Assembly: GCA_005787645.1 (NCBI GenBank)
Contig: SYAM01000079.1
Coordinates: 1 to 14,660 of the forward strand
Length of the DNA: 14,660 nt
From: Actinomycetota bacterium
GTDB taxonomy: Bacteria; Actinomycetota; Actinomycetes; Nanopelagicales; Nanopelagicaceae
Direction of reading: 5' to 3'
Shown here: positions 13,149 through 14,660 of the stretch, one piece after another
Layout of the letters: each line of letters starts with the position of its first letter
How positions within the stretch are numbered: the stretch's first letter is position 1
Notes under the pieces: model-generated
What the model saw: only the letters and a program-made list of their open reading frames with translations
What the model was told of the DNA's origin: nothing
Databases searched by the model: none
Position numbers and translations under genes: made by a program

Positions 13149-14642
13149 ATGGCTAAAACTAAGAGCGCACCACCTCCACCCCCATCAATTGGACGAGTTA
13201 TCGATATCGACGTCAATAGCGAGATGTCTGAATCCTTCTTGGAGTATGCCTATTCGGTCATCTACTCCAGAGCGCTACCAGATGCGCGCGATGGATTAAA
13301 ACCTGTTCACCGTCGGATCCTCTTTCAGATGTCCGAGATGGGATTGCGCCCTGAAAAAGGCCATGTGAAGAGCGCACGTGTGGTGGGAGAGGTAATGGGA
13401 AAGCTCCATCCTCATGGTGATGGCGCGATCTATGACGCATTGGTGCGCATGGCGCAGAACTTCTCGATGCGATTGACGCTCATTGATGGCCATGGAAATT
13501 TTGGTTCTCTCGATGCCGGCCCTGCAGCTATGCGCTACACCGAGGCGCGCTTAGCACCTGCTGCGCTCACGATAGTTGAAGAGAGCGATGAAGACACTGT
13601 TGACTTCGCGTCAAATTACGACGGACAAATGAAAGAGCCCCGAGTATTGCCTGCAGCGCTGCCTAATCTCCTAATCAATGGCGCAACGGGAATCGCAGTC
13701 GGTATGGCAACCAATATGGCTCCGCACAATGTCGGTGAGGTGATTGCTGCAACATGTCACTTGATCGATAATCCCAATGCCACATTGAAATCGTTGATGA
13801 AACATCTGCCTGGCCCTGACTTTCCCACTGGTGGCAAGATCGTTGATACTGAGGGCATCATCGAGGCATACGAGAGCGGTAAGGGTGCATTCAAAATCCA
13901 AGCCACAGCCTTCGTCGACAAAGTATCAGCCAGAAAACAGGGAATTGTCATCACTGAACTTCCCTTCAATGTTGGCCCCGAGAAAGTTGTTGAAAAAATC
14001 GCAGACCTTGTGAAGGCAAAGAAGATCCAGGGAATCTCCGACATCATCGATCTCTCTGATGGGAAGAATGGCACTCGGATCATCGTCGAAGCGAAGACCG
14101 GTTATGACCCCGAGGAGATTCTTACCAATCTCTATCGCCTTACCCCTATGGAGGAATCCTTCTCCATCAATGCCGTCGCGCTCGTCAATGGCCAACCGAA
14201 GACGATGCCCCTCAAAGAGTTACTCCAGGTTTACATCGATCATCGCATCGCAGTAATCACCCGTCGCTCGAAATTCCGTCGGGAGCGAGCGAAAGATCGC
14301 CTCCATATCGTCGAAGGTCTCCTCAAGGCGATCATTGATATTGATAAAGTCATCAAGTTAATTCGCGCTAGTGACGATACTGAGGCTGCGCGCAAAGGTT
14401 TGATGAGTACCTTCAAACTCTCTGAAATCCAAGCAAATTACATCCTGGAGATGCCGCTTCGTCGACTGACCAAGTTCTCCAAACTTGAGTTAGATAGCGA
14501 AGAGAAGGAGTTGAAGAAAAGTATCGCTGCGCTCAATGCGCTTCTGAAGGATGATGGAACGATTCGCGCTCAGGTTTCACTAGAACTCAAAGAAGAGGGA
14601 AAGAAGTTCGCAACCCCACGTCGGACTTTTCTCTTTAAATAG
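13149..14642 (+). CDS. Type IIA DNA topoisomerase subunit A (GyrA/ParC family), stops before the C-terminal domain
   Basis: Breakage-reunion subunit of a gyrase or topoisomerase IV. The 497-residue frame has a winged-helix domain with VVGEVMGKLHPHGDGAIYD (78-96) and catalytic Arg129-Tyr130 in AAMRYTEARLAP, then tower and coiled-coil regions ending at TPRRT (489-493). Position beside sepH and a phosphodiesterase gene matches the second, ParC-like copy of actinobacteria such as Streptomyces rather than the gyrB-gyrA pair, so topoisomerase IV A is the likelier name; this is inference. Family members usually exceed 800 residues because a beta-pinwheel DNA-wrapping domain follows; here TAG at 14640-14642 ends the frame just after TPRRT. 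The window ends 18 bases later. This may be a real short form, a nonsense or frameshift mutation, or an edge error. An N-terminal run of five prolines (8-12) is present. Confidence 0.88.
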   Translation: MAKTKSAPPPPPSIGRVIDIDVNSEMSESFLEYAYSVIYSRALPDARDGLKPVHRRILFQMSEMGLRPEKGHVKSARVVGEVMGKLHPHGDGAIYDALVRMAQNFSMRLTLIDGHGNFGSLDAGPAAMRYTEARLAPAALTIVEESDEDTVDFASNYDGQMKEPRVLPAALPNLLINGATGIAVGMATNMAPHNVGEVIAATCHLIDNPNATLKSLMKHLPGPDFPTGGKIVDTEGIIEAYESGKGAFKIQATAFVDKVSARKQGIVITELPFNVGPEKVVEKIADLVKAKKIQGISDIIDLSDGKNGTRIIVEAKTGYDPEEILTNLYRLTPMEESFSINAVALVNGQPKTMPLKELLQVYIDHRIAVITRRSKFRRERAKDRLHIVEGLLKAIIDIDKVIKLIRASDDTEAARKGLMSTFKLSEIQANYILEMPLRRLTKFSKLELDSEEKELKKSIAALNALLKDDGTIRAQVSLELKEEGKKFATPRRTFLFK

Positions 14643-14660
14643 GATTCTGCGCCAGGCGCC

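Noticed and set aside
1..14660. Mobile elements, CRISPR, tRNA/rRNA, riboswitches, toxin-antitoxin or defence genes
   Set aside because: Gaps are nearly all under 60 bases, and every long frame is a recognisable core gene. I saw no repeat arrays, transposase motifs, tRNA-like cloverleaf or riboswitch-sized leader.

Overview
The window looks like ordinary chromosomal DNA from a small-genome actinobacterium. Reasons: an actinobacteria-only gene set (SepH, DUF4193, DUF3159, DesA-type acyl-ACP desaturase, paired TrkA/TrkB, TrmA-family RNA methyltransferase), GC near 50% by eye (low for the phylum), many GTG starts, and almost no non-coding DNA. A streamlined freshwater lineage such as Nanopelagicales (acI-like) would fit, but this is inference. 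I see no mobile element, phage gene, CRISPR array, tRNA or rRNA, and no stretch over 300 bases lacks a gene. The largest gene-free gap is 120 bases (9270-9389).

Layout. (1) 1-168 (+): C-terminal tail of a FadB-type 3-hydroxyacyl-CoA dehydrogenase, overlapping dxs tail to tail. (2) 110-5935 (-): transcribed leftward, a TrmA-family RNA methyltransferase, then aconitase acnA, then dxs; each has its own candidate promoter. (3) 5987-7308 (+): trkA-trkB, two cytosolic potassium-uptake regulators overlapping by one base. (4) 7325-11218 (-): suhB-type inositol monophosphatase, acyl-ACP desaturase, DUF4193 zinc-ribbon protein, PaaI-type thioesterase, dut and the DUF3159 membrane protein. Gene order from the RNA methyltransferase to suhB follows the Mycobacterium tuberculosis block Rv2689c-Rv2701c, with several of its genes missing. 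(5) 11254-11997 (+): sepH, the FtsZ partner. (6) 11969-13090 (-): a nucleotide pyrophosphatase/alkaline-phosphatase-superfamily protein, overlapping sepH tail to tail. (7) 13149-14642 (+): a GyrA/ParC-type topoisomerase subunit that stops at 497 residues, before its C-terminal domain.

The genes are housekeeping: TCA cycle (acnA), isoprenoid precursors (dxs), fatty-acid oxidation and desaturation, K+ homeostasis, dUTP removal, RNA modification, cell division and DNA topology. They do not form one system. I found no convincing new multi-gene system.

The most interesting signals are regulatory. A perfect 18-bp palindrome overlaps the acnA promoter, where a TamR-like MarR repressor would sit. 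A 9-4-9 perfect inverted repeat overlaps the desaturase promoter, a probable TetR-type operator. TANNNT -10 hexamers recur with their last T exactly seven bases upstream of start codons, the signature of leaderless transcription. This pattern also helps choose one gene start. The topoisomerase truncation deserves checking, though it lies 18 bases from the window edge.
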